From assembly GCF_040412425.1 (NCBI RefSeq), contig NC_089744.1, forward strand, positions 25,674,501 through 25,738,500: a stretch of 64,000 nucleotides of DNA, read 5' to 3'. The position numbers and the translations under genes were made by a program. The notes beneath the pieces were generated by a model, which saw only the letters and a list, made by a program, of their open reading frames with translations, had not been told where the DNA came from and did no database searches. Shown here piece by piece: positions 21,672 through 33,491 of the stretch (its first letter is position 1; every line of letters starts with the position of its first letter). Source of the stretch: Macrobrachium rosenbergii (Eukaryota > Arthropoda > Malacostraca > Decapoda > Palaemonidae).

Positions 21672-23773
21672 TTACAGTTTTGAGGGGATATAAATCCCTC
21701 TTACTGCACCAATCCAAGAAGACTGACCATTTCCCTTCATACAGCTTGAGAGAGGATACTCTAACTGAGCTGGCAATGACTTTTGCAACCTTTCTAGAAA
21801 AGCCTTTCTTTCTGAGGAGTTGCTTGTTAGTCTCCAGCCGTGGAGCTGAAATGATTCTACTGACTGATGTATCCTTCCACTGTGTTCTTGTTTAAGTAGA
21901 TCTGGTGTTATGGGAAGACGTCTTGGAATGTCTATGAGAAGATGTAGGAGATCTGCATACCAGTCTACTTGAGGTCGCATTGGGGTACCAATGTCATTCG
22001 GAGACCCTGAGCAACAAAAAACCTGTTGATCACCCTCCTGATTTGGCTGAAAGGAGGGAATACGTAAACGTCTAGGTTGTTCCACTGGTGTTGGAACGTG
22101 TCCTGCACAACAGTGTTTTTGTCTGGAACTGGAGAACAAGCTGAGGAGTCTATTCGCTACTGACTGAAGCAAGGACCACTCCGTCCCCACTATCTTTCCT
22201 GATCTGCTTAAGGTGTCTGCTACAATGTTCTTCTTCCCTGGGATGTATCTGGCATTTAGCGTCAGGCCCTTGAGTTCCGACCATGTGTGAATCTTGATAG
22301 CTAGTTGGTTTAAGGAGTGGGAAATCATCCCCCACTGACTGTTCAAATAGGTGACAACCAAAGTGTTGTCGCTTATCAAAACTGTTAACTTCCCTTTCAA
22401 GTCTTCTTGCAAGTACTGCAGAGCTAACCAAGCTGCCTTCATCTACAGCACATTTATGCGTTCTTTTTGTTCTGTCTTTCTCCAAGTCGCTGAAATGCAC
22501 TTTTTGTTTAGGTGTGCCCCCAACCTGCCCTGGATGCATCCGAGAACACTAGCATCTCCAGAGCTAACTGGCCTACTTTCATTCCTTGGATTTCTCCGCC
22601 ATTGTAAACCTCACCTGTTTTCCTTTGTTACCGCAATCATTTCTTCTGCATTCTCTTGATTGTGACTGTCTTTTACTTTTCATTGTAGGGAATGTATCCG
22701 AGCTCTGCTTCTTGGAACCAGTTTCTCCGGGGATACTAAGTGCCTGATTAGAATCCACCAATTCTTCATTGGTTGTATGGTCTTGGAGAGGAACCTTCTC
22801 GAAATTTCTAGAAACTTCTCCACCCTTTGTTGTCATGGGAAAGCCTTCAAAATCTGGGTTTCTATCATCATTCCCAAGTACTTGATTCTCCATGTCGGAA
22901 CTAAATCCGACTTCTTGAAGTTTATGAGAATCCCCAGAGTCTTGCATAGCCTTAAAATCAAGTCTGTCCTTCTTGGCCTGGGCTGTGCTGCAGAGGGTAA
23001 CAGAATGAGCCAATCATCCAGATGCCTGCAGAGACAGATGCCTCTCTTGTGGGCCCATGCTGAAACTAGTTGAAAAATTCTGGTGATGACTTGGGGGCTG
23101 TTGCTAACCTAAGCAGAGGTCCCTGAATTGATAAGTTTTCTTTCTTGAGACAAGTTGAAGGAATTTCCTGGAGGAAGGATGAATCAGAATTTGTAGATAA
23201 GCACCCTGTAGATCCAGAGAGATCATAAATTCTCCCTGCCTGATTGCTGCCAAAACAGACTTTGTTTTCCACCTTGAATGGGGTGAGCTGGGGAAACTTG
23301 TTCCGTGATAATAGATCTATTACTGGTCTCCAACCCCCTGATGCTTTCTGTACCAGGAAAAGGTGGCTGTAAAACCCTGCTGTAGGTGTCTTCACTATTT
23401 CCACAGCCCCCTTGTCCAACATATTCTGAATCTCTTGCTGAAGGGCCTTATGCTTGGGGGAGTTTTTCCTGTAGGAGGGAAACTCGAGAGGAAAGGGTGA
23501 CAAAAGTGGTTTCTGATGGAAGGGAAGAACATACCCTTTCTTCAAGGTTAGTACTGTCCAATTCTCTGCTCTGGCTTCCTGCCTCTCTTTCCACTTGTAT
23601 CTTAGACAGCCCCCCACCCTGGTTAGCGGAAGAAGATGGGGGAGGCACCCTTCCTCATCTGATGGACACCCTTGATGGTCCCAGCTTTCACTTTCCATAC
23701 CGTGACGGAGCGGAGGAATGGTATTGAAGTCGACCGTCTTCTCTTTGTCTACCCATGGGCTGGGAATTCTCAC
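21672..23773 (-). pseudogene. DIRS reverse transcriptase and RNase H, frame-broken
   Basis: The reverse transcriptase begins at about 23560 with ENWTVLTLKKGYVLPF, followed by MLDKGAVEIV and the palm entry SGGWRPVIDL (about 23345-23315). A frame change then follows. The catalytic box reads RHLDDWLILLPS in a third frame (LDDW at 23021-23010), which keeps both aspartates. RNase H is in the open segment 22442-21672: MKAAWLALQYLQEDLKGKL, then ISDNTLVVTYLNSQWG with its Asp, and ARYIPGKKNIVADTLSR with the closing Asp. The order and the LDDW and IPGKKN-ADTLSR boxes are typical of DIRS rather than of Gypsy or LINE elements. At least two frameshifts separate the pieces. No methyltransferase domain was recognised. 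Confidence 0.85.
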
Positions 23774-23809
23774 AAAAGCTTTGATGAAAAGGTTGCACTG
23801 CAGCTGTAG

Positions 23810-25860
23810 TCAGTTTATTTTTGCTGTAAGAAAAGGATTGCTTTCTTGATGAAGGTCTGCTAGATGAGGCGGGAATGAAGTACTTCGCATCTTCCCTCCT
23901 GTCTGGTCTACTAGGTCTTGGAGAAAATATCCAGACATTTCGGATAAAGTGCTATCCCTGAGATTGGACCAACTGTCCAAAGAAATAAGCTTCCGAGCTA
24001 TCGACAGGAGGGAATCGTGTTTTTTCAACAGAATGTTAGCCCAAACATTTGCTATATTTCTAGTCATATATTTTAAGGCTTTACCTGATGGGGGGAAGAA
24101 GTCTTTAATTACAGTTCAGGAATCATGAGCAACAGTCTTCTGAATCAGTTTCAACAGGGCCCCTTGGCAGGTGCCAAGCCAAGAGACTGCTCTTAAAGTT
24201 CTTTCCAAACTAAGCTCCAGATTGACCATCTCAGAACTAGAGAAAGTAGAACCTATTTGTCTCAAGAAATCTAAGGTGTTGTTCGACAGCCTTGACAAAC
24301 TTCCATTCACTATCCTGAGAAGGGAGGTGGGCTTCTCTGGTACATAATACTATGCTTGTCTAGGTTAAGGGAGGAGGTAACAATTTTTGCGACTGGGAGG
24401 CAGCTAGGGAACCTTCATCTCCAGCAACCAGAAAATCAATTTCTTTAATTGATGAATTACCATTCTAGTCAATGGTAGGCAGATGGAATGTTTCGTTTCT
24501 GTAGCTGAAAAATCCACCTGTTCTAAAAAGGAAGAGTCTGCATAATCTTCTCTATATCCTTGTTCTGGTTCTGGATATTTAAGAATCTTTCTTATTTTCT
24601 GAATAAGTTCTGGAAAACTCAGCGATTCTTCCGGAACATCCTGAGGTACATGACTGAAACTTGATTCCACATCTGGGGATTGGCAGTGACGTATCTTCCG
24701 TTTCTGATGAGGAGGTGAAAGGGGACCCGGAGAAGCTCGAGATTTTCTCTTTTTGATAGGACGTACTGAGCAGTAAGATGGGGAATGTCTCCCAGAAAAC
24801 TCACAGCTTTTATCAAAGAAAACTGGACCCATGAAGCCGAACATTCCCGAGAATCAACGTCAAAGCGATGAGGTCTAACTTTCAGTTCATCATCCGAGGA
24901 AAAAGAAGACTTCCAACCTCTTTTGGTAGAAGAATGACTTTTCTAGCAGGTATCGTCACGTCGCGTTCTGCTCCTGGAACGGGAACGGGAGGCATCTGAA
25001 AACTGTGCAGGATGGGGAGTGATGGTTTGGCACCTGGAATCCACAAATTTTGCTCTCTTGTGGGAATTGCCATGCTGCGTTCTGCTCCTGGAACGGGAAC
25101 GGGAGGCATCCAAAGACCGTGCAGAACGAGGAGTGACGGTTCGGTGCCTAGATCTGCAAGGCACCGGCCGACTACTCCTTCTTTTACGTTTCTGCCTAAG
25201 AGAAGTACCGTGCCGAATCACACTTCTAGAGTGTGACCGAGAGGTGTCTCTAGGAGAACCAGAACAATGTTCATGACGAGAAGTGTGGCGTTGTTTACTG
25301 ATGTCCAGAGAAGCAGCGTGCCGAGTCACGCTTCTCGAGCATGATCGGGAGGAGCTCTCGGTAGAAGTCTGAGAACGCGACATTTTGACACAGGAGGAGA
25401 AAAACTTAATGAGGAATAGCCAGGTGAGGCAGAAGTTCCACCAGGGATTGGATTAGGAGAGATGCTGAGAGTCCTTTTCCCCCTACCCCTCTGGGAGCCA
25501 CTGGGACACGATACCGGGATAGCCTGGGTAACGCTGATCTTACTTTCGCTAACGGAAGCTGTCGATTTCTTGATTGGGTTGGATGTATCCGAAACTATAG
25601 ATTTAGAACCGACATCATCTCTTGCTAGATATTAGAATTCTCTCCAGGGAAGGAAGAGGAGGGATATTTCTTCCTGGGGTAATGGGAAGCAGAAAGGAAG
25701 CAAAGATGGAGGGAGAAAGGATACACGTAATGGAGGGGATAAGTTCTAAAGGTTGGGGAGTCGAAGTTTCCTTTTCTGACTTCTTCTTAGCACTTCTTAT
25801 ATCATATTTCTCCGACTGAGAAGACGACCACGATTCACATTCTTTGCACTTCAAAGATCA
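23810..25860 (-). pseudogene. DIRS Gag-like region with Arg/Ser repeats
   Basis: Read in pieces on the minus strand. The 5' part holds CKECESWSSSQSEKYDI (about 25850-25800), a Cys-containing opening seen in Gag of such elements. Then come segments rich in Ser-Arg dipeptides and SRSRSRTRRD-type repeats (25383-24943), including two tandem copies of a PH-SDASRSRSRSRT unit. Proline and basic segments follow (24844-24404), then helical segments (24310-24116, 24067-23810) of the ARKLISLDSWSNL type. The function is presumably RNA packaging and particle assembly. Individual frames are interrupted, so it is not a functional gene. Identification is mainly by position before RT. Confidence 0.7.
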
Positions 25861-26149
25861 AGAGCAATCTTGCCCTCTGCATTTAGAACGCACTGAATGC
25901 GGGTTAATTGCTAAGGGAGACAAAAACCTTTCCACATGTTTTTCCTTTCCAAGTAATACCCGGACACTTACAGGAGACCGGTTTCACTGAAGCTTTCATG
26001 ATCAGGGAAAAACAAAAAACACGCTATGAGATTCACCATACACTGTTCACATATATCTCAAAAAACACAGAGATATTCAAAGATAAAGCAAGAGCAATAT
26101 ACGCAGGGCGTAAAAAGCACGTCTTAACGCAACGACGGCCAAGAACAAA

Positions 26150-26288
26150 TTGGGGGATGCTGGTCCTGCAGGCCTCTTTTATAGCTAGTGCTACTCTAAA
26201 AGCGAGTTTACCATAGCTGTCTGCGCATGCACGCCTATGGATACTCCTGTCAAATGATGTTGTGGTGTTTGTATCAGTGTTGGAACAC
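26150..26288. repeat. DIRS inverted terminal repeat, 5' side
   Basis: Reverse complement of 20281-20412. The outer bases (GTTTGTATCAGTGTTGGAACA) recur inverted in the internal complementary region. It abuts ACATACATATACTGTATATA repeat sequence. Confidence 0.9.
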
Positions 26289-26476
26289 ATACATACATAT
26301 ACTGTATATATAAAATTGTGTAAATATATATTTATACATACATATATGTAAACATATATGTTTATATATATGATATACACATTGTATATATATATATGTG
26401 TATGTATGCATGTGTATATATATATATATACATATAATATTATACTGTATATACACATGATTAAAATGCACAATTC

Positions 26477-26479
<3 letters not shown>

Positions 26480-26541
<62 letters not shown>
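26480..26541. repeat. (GA)n microsatellite
   Basis: About 30 GA units, 30 bases before a (TA)n array. Confidence 0.95.
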
Positions 26542-26543
<2 letters not shown>

Positions 26544-26570
26544 TATATGCTCTGTACCTGAGAATTCATG

Positions 26571-27957
<1,387 letters not shown>

Positions 27958-28045
<88 letters not shown>
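27958..28045. repeat. (GA)n microsatellite
   Basis: About 43 GA units. Confidence 0.95.
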
Positions 28046-28046
<1 letters not shown>

Positions 28047-29030
28047 CAACGTCAGTCACTCCTTTCTCTAAAGGGGTTGCTCTGTGCTGGCCATTGTAAT
28101 CTGTTGACTATTAAAAACACTATCTGTAATAGAAAAGCTGGAAAGAATGTAAGCTTCTAATATTTATACCCACAAAGTTATAATCAGTATATAAATACTT
28201 TACTATGATCAGGCACCAAATTCTTGTCGTCTTTTTTTATTTTTTAAAGAAAACTCAAGCAGTTATGTAAGTTGCATCCCTTAAGCAGTTTGAATTCATA
28301 ATTAATACATATGCTACAACCACAAAAGCATCTCCAAGGAGGCTGGTCCATTGAACAGATACTGCAAAGAAGTACTGCTCTGAGCTACTGCTTCAGGTTT
28401 ATCAAGAAATTATCTTTCCTTGCATAGATTATTATTCTCTTCAGTGGGATGGATGGTAGCACATTATTCTTCTTAACAAAACTTGTTAAAATACTATAAT
28501 CTAATAATAAAACATCTGATCCAACGGCCTGCTTCTGTGCCAATGTAAGGGGCACCTCCTTGTGTTGGTCTGTAATATTACTGCATGTAATACGCAGGAA
28601 TTTCTTGAATGAATACTCCAACCACACAACCTATCAAATTTTCATCCTCACAGAAATAGTGTGTGGTAGTTGCAAACTTGAAGGCCAGTTGGATTAGTAC
28701 TTTGTACCTTTCACATCAAGCTTATGGAATTCTCTTTATTCCTTTGTATTTGCAACTTATTTACCAGCTCTTTTTAAAAAGGGTTAGCCAGCACTTGGTT
28801 AAGATATAAAGTAAGTTCTACTTTCCTCTCAAGGATAAGCCAGTCTGGAGGAAATATATCAGTCATGGGCTCTATTTAGGATGGGGTTGCTATCTCAAGC
28901 CTTCTGAGCCTTTCTTATGAGCCAGTCTGTCTACTAACCACTAATTAAGTACATAATTCACTACTTAGGTACACAGATTATCATCCATGTGACTTAGTGG
29001 TAATATTTCTCAAGAGGAGGTTTGGAACCA
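28046..29030. other. Intron sequence, possible old transposon
   Basis: A minus-strand frame at 28627-28385 (80 codons, VPLTLAQKQAVGSDVLLLDY) is not recognised. The LINE 3' remnant that follows suggests the block may be older transposon sequence, but I see no motif. Confidence 0.3.
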
Positions 29031-29300
29031 AGAGGTACGGATGGTTTCTCAATTTTTCATAAGTTGTATTTTAACCAACATATTTTACATTCACAACTGA
29101 TCCATGATCCTCTTTTCCTGCCTTACTGTCGAAATTCTCTGTTCCAGAGGTACTTTATTCTTCACACCATTGAACTGTGAAGTCTCCCTGAGGATGTTGT
29201 GTAACTGGAACAACAGAAATTCAAGCAAAGATGCAATGCATTACTACCCAAAACAATTCTCCTTGTTCAATTATTTTTTCTTTTTTAACAACTGATCTTT
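29030..29300 (+). pseudogene. LINE 3'-end remnant, same family as the 4.5-kb relic
   Basis: The plus strand from about 29130 contains TTCCAGAGGTACTTTATTC, CTCCCTGAGGATGTTGTG and TTCAAGCAAAGATGCAATGC. The minus strand at about 4600-4485 has TTCCAGAGGTCCTTTATTCC, CTCCCTGAGGATGTCTTG and TTCAAGCAAAGATGCAATGT in the same order. Only the C-terminal codons and 3' tail are present, as expected of a 5'-truncated LINE insertion. Confidence 0.75.
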
Positions 29301-29547
29301 TCTTTCTATATTTCCTATTACCTTCTGTTACTTTTTCTAATAAACACCATATTGTTTGGAACCTTGAATTTCGAGTCAATGGCCCTTGTAGGCTTGTTCC
29401 ATGTGAACAGGTTTCATCTTCTGAATAATAATTATAATAATAATATTAATTTAAAGTCTGCTAAAACAAAATGCCTTTTAATCGGTGTTGGAAATGCATG
29501 GAAAAGGCTCATTAAAAACACCAACCCCAACTAGGGTCTCAGCTGAA

Positions 29548-29638
29548 AAGAAGAAGAAGAAGAAGAAGAAGAAGAAGAAGAAGAAGAAGAAGAAGAAGAA
29601 GAAGAAGAAGAAGAAGAAGAAGAAGAAGAAGAAGAAGA
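29548..29638. repeat. (AAG)n microsatellite
   Basis: About 30 AAG units, purine-rich on the plus strand. Confidence 0.95.
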
Positions 29639-29639
29639 C

Positions 29640-31202
29640 CTATTGGTAACAGCCTCCTCTCACCAGAAAGAATTCTAAGACTGATCCCGAATAATAGTGA
29701 AGCATTTTGTGACCATTTCAGGAAAAAGTCGATTGTACCTCTCTTGATCTTTAACAGTGCTAGGTACTTAGTATTCAAGGCTTTATCATTGTAAAATACT
29801 AATGGGGAACCAGAAAAAAAAGATCTTCTGGAATTCACATCTCTACTGGGAAAAGGAATACAGTATTATATGTTTCTTTTCCCCTTATTCTTACTTACTC
29901 TTAATGAGTACTTTTTCGTAACAAACAAGCCAAAGGCTGTGAATCATGGAAAAAAATACAGAGCAGAGTTGAAAGCAAATAATGAACAAAAACACTAATT
30001 ATAATAATGAACAAAAATACCAATTATAACATAAATGAACTGTTAAAAGCAAAAAAAAATTAAAATTGCCAAAACTAAATAACAAGTGAACCTGAATGCA
30101 GTTTCACGTATAAGACCTCCAAACCAAGACCAAAGAAAACCTTGATGTGCAGGCTTTGGTACAGCCTAAGCATTAGAAGAAAGGGCTATAGTTCCATAAG
30201 CCAAAATATGACAATTAAATATGGTACTAGAGTTAACGTAGCTGCCACAAACTCTGAAGCAGATGCCCAAATCTATTAATGAGGTGTTGAGCAAATGCAA
30301 TTACCCATGTCTATATGAAGTGTATAAACATGAGCATACATGTACAGTATATAAGAGCTTATACAAGTACATATAAAAAAAAACATATTCAAACACACAA
30401 TCAAATGGAATATCGTCCTTTCTGACTGGAAATACGACATTAAACTTATGCTTTAATGCTATGGGAAGAATTGTGCTATTATAAAATTTCAAAAAATTTT
30501 ATAATCAAAACGGAGGAGCGAAGAAAAATTTGACATGAAACCCCATACTTCAAAAATTAGAAGCAGGACATCTGCAAAGATTACACTTGCTTCTAATCTC
30601 TAAATTACACAAACATAAATATCTGTAACAGTTTCTGGCATCAATCAGCAGATTTTGGAGAGAAGTATATGAGAAATTTTTCAGAGTTCCAGAGATAAAA
30701 AGACTGCGCTTTTATGAGTTACAGAATTACTAACGTTATGCCGTAATCGGTGCCTATACATGGAATGATAATGCTTGATATTTCTATATAAATTAAAAAG
30801 CAGATATACATACCGTAAAAATTAAGAATGGCCAACACAGAGTAACCCCACTCTATTTTCAACACATATAGTACCAAGCTTATAAAATGATCAATTGGAC
30901 AAGGTAAACGGTAACACGTGATGAAGAAGTACCACAACATAAATACATGAGACTCAAGAGATATACGTTCCATAGCAAATCTACTTGTTTAATTCCTCCT
31001 GTCATTATCCAAAATACCAAAGTTTAATTTGATGTTTCATTGAGTATCTGATGCTAATGGAATCTCAGGCAGTTCCTTTTGTTCTAGGCATATTAAGTAA
31101 CAAAAAAATTAGAAAATCAACTAATAAGCTAGGATAGAAAGCTTCTAATTGTGGCTTGAAAGGTTGTATAACATATAACACAACACTCAGACATAACTGC
31201 AC
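29640..31202. other. Intron sequence, no recognised feature
   Basis: AT-rich with no supported exon or repeat. Confidence 0.4.
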
Positions 31203-31563
31203 CTATAATCTTTCCTGTTGTTTGGTCGACTGTTGTAGGAGAGGTCGTCGTCAAACCCTACAGACTGGCTGTACCCTTCATTCTTTCTGTTGTGCTCCTG
31301 AGTGTAGCTGTCCTCATCATGGTCCCTGTAACTTTTGTCCGTAGATGGTACTGCATCATACCCTTCACCATAGCTTTCCTGTGTTCCACTATACTGCACA
31401 CCATCGTCCCTTTCGTAAGAGTTTTCGCGACTGGTCTCCAAGGACCTCTGTGGTGTGGCCAGCTGATTAGCTACAGATAGGAACTGTGATGCCGAGGAGT
31501 TAGCATGTTGACCCACTGGGTAATTGTGGTCGCTGGTATAATCACTATCCTCTGACATCCCAG
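31203..31563 (-). CDS. unc-13: unc-13 exon (SEDSDYTSD linker segment)
   Basis: The minus strand has a pyrimidine-rich tract and acceptor CCATTAG (AG at 31565-31564) and a donor TATAG/GTGCAG (donor G at 31202). The exon enters in phase 1 (Ser codon with the T left by the exon at 32776) and leaves in phase 2. It reads SGMSEDSDYTSDHNYPVGQ, HANSSASQFLSVANQ, TPQRSLETSRENSYERDDG, and on to SRPNNRKDY. A DSDYTSD-NYPV-NSSASQF segment is a conserved block just after the C2A region in invertebrate UNC-13 long isoforms, and human Munc13-1 has a related DSDYRSE segment. A second acceptor-like AG ten bases in would create a stop codon in phase 1, which supports the chosen one. Confidence 0.85.
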
Positions 31564-32775
31564 CTAATGGATTCCAGGATGGAAAAGAAAAAGCAAATAA
31601 AATTTAGAATGTGATAACTTTACATGCACGCACATATACTATGGTCAAATATGCATTACATTTGGGTATATCATAGATCTAATATTTTCAAACCTCTAAC
31701 ACTGAATTTCTTTAAAATATACTGGATTCATTGCAAATACTTTATTCAAAAAGGAGCAAAACTTTTCAAAATATCAGTCAAGAACAGCATTATCAATAAG
31801 AAGCAATAACAAAATACAAAATAAGAACTTGCCTGCATCATTACCAAATATCAAACAGAAAGTTCAGAAGAGAAATAAAGAAAGAAACGAACAAACGAAC
31901 AGTAACAAATACTACACAACTTACATATCAGGTGATTGCTTGGCCAAGAAGAAAAAATTCTTGAATATTATGAGCGATATTAATAAACTGGACAATCAAA
32001 GAGTACTGTAAACGATACCATGAATTTGCAATGGCAAACTTCAAACGTACAATATAATATCCATCAAGATAGAAAGTGTCAGTAAACCAGTAAAGCAGAG
32101 ATGTGCCAAGGAAATATACAAAGCAATCCCTCACCATCCTCATGGAAGCTTTCATACTTTTGCAACAGCTTTTTCATTCGAAGCACCAAATTCTAGAGTT
32201 GAAAAGTTAATATAATCTTATCATTCAACACACACTCATATGCTTTTAAAAATGACAAAGTTAGACTAACATGCACCCTACTGGCATTTAGCAGAGGAGA
32301 CAAAACAGGTAATCCAAAAGTCTTTAAATAAATACCATTCTTAAATTTAAATTCTTCGTTCGACAAAACATTCACAAAAATATTACATTTGCAGGATCTA
32401 CATTATTATTCCCCTACGAAACAAACATGGGGAAAGAAGTCTCACAAAGTTAATTTGATCCACTTTGGTGACACCTTTAATAGCCCCTAATTAATGACAG
32501 AGAAATATGCGGGGATAAAACATTTAAAAATCTAAATAACCTCATATAACAACATCTACAGAGAAGAAAAATAGTCAATCTAAACATGACGGGTGAGCAA
32601 ATAAACAAAATAATACCACATGTATGACCTTCGTTCATAACACGCCATTTCCTCTTGCCTCTAGTAGACAAACACATACACAGAGGTAAAGGGACACGAA
32701 CAAAAGAGTACCTATAAATATGTGCAAATTTTATGATGTTCATACACACATATTCATACACTCATACACACTCAC
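31564..32775. other. Intron of unc-13 (about 1.2 kb)
   Basis: No repeat or extra exon recognised. Confidence 0.5.
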
Positions 32776-32955
32776 ACAGGAGGGGATGTTGAGGGTGTCT
32801 GCTGGGCCCTGACACTCCACGTTCTTGGTCCATTAGATGGTTGAGAACCTCCAGTTTCCTCTGCAGTTCCTGTGCTTCCGTCTCCTCCATGTCTGCAAGG
32901 GAATCGGTCAGGCCGGAGGTCATGCTCTTTCCCTTACCTTTCACATACACCTCTA
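32776..32955 (-). CDS. unc-13: unc-13 exon after C2A, with two possible acceptors
   Basis: The minus strand carries a donor CCTGT/GTGAGT (donor G at 32775) and two acceptors in the same phase. The downstream acceptor is CCGATTCCCTTGCAG (exon from 32892) with a CTGAC branch-like word just before it. The upstream one is AATTTCTGCAG (exon from 32955). The short form begins with the Asp-completing AC and reads MEETEAQELQRKLEVLNHLM, then DQERGVSGPSRHPQHPLL. This matches the ELP-(D)-PEEEARYW-KKLEQLNAMRDQ segment that follows the C2A domain in Munc13-1. The long form adds 21 residues, VEVYVKGKGKSMTSGLTDSL plus A, with no stop. Exon lengths (117 or 180 nt) are multiples of three and the phases are 1 and 1. 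Confidence 0.82.
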
Positions 32956-33491
32956 CTGCAGAAATTAGCTAAGCCTACCTAATCTCCGATGTAAATCTAA
33001 GAAAAACTCAGGAAACTCAAAATAAGAGCCAAAAAACAAATAAAATCAAGAAATACTTGGCGTGCTGATTCTGGAATATTTTGAAAAATTTTAGCTTTCA
33101 TTGGCGAAAAACGTTCACAGAATTGATGTTTCCTTTACCTTTCAAGTGTGCTACTGACCAAAATATATAAGTACACTTTTTTTACCATATTTGCATACAT
33201 ATATCTCTTTTGGTCAATTCTTACCAGCTAGGAATTTCTCACTCTATTTTCAACATATTTACTATAAGGCCGGACTACGGGAACAAAAACAATTCTATGA
33301 CTTACTGACCCATGGCACGATTAGAGCCATACTAAAGGTACAATATCGCTTACATAGTTACAGCCTTTTTCTACTTAAAGGTACAGGTACAACACAATGC
33401 TCGAATGTTATTCAGTCAAGTAAAAAACTGACAATATGATTTAGCAAGGAAACATTCGAACAAAGTGAGGTCCATAGGGGCTTGTGGTTAC
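32956..33491. other. Intron of unc-13 (about 0.5 kb)
   Basis: It contains a second microexon-like word on the minus strand at about 33137-33151, described under findings. Otherwise unremarkable. Confidence 0.4.

Larger units (their letters stand above)
20238..26288 (-). mobile_element. DIRS-type tyrosine-recombinase retrotransposon, near full length, decayed
   Basis: This element of about 6.05 kb is read on the minus strand and lies in the unc-13 intron between 31.2 and 14.7 kb. Components in transcript order are an inverted terminal repeat (26282-26150), an Arg/Ser-rich Gag-like region (about 25860-23810), reverse transcriptase plus RNase H (23773-21672), a tyrosine recombinase (about 21660-20830), an internal complementary region (about 20585-20477) and the other inverted repeat (20412-20281). 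Inverted termini, an internal region complementary to both outer ends, and a tyrosine recombinase in place of a DDE integrase define the DIRS order. As expected for DIRS, no target-site duplication is evident. Frameshifts in RT and recombinase show that this copy is inactive. DIRS elements are known in decapods. Confidence 0.92.

Noticed and set aside
31546..31558. Start codon MSEDSDYTSD as a gene start
   Set aside because: An acceptor with in-frame phase match lies five bases upstream, so this Met is internal to an exon.
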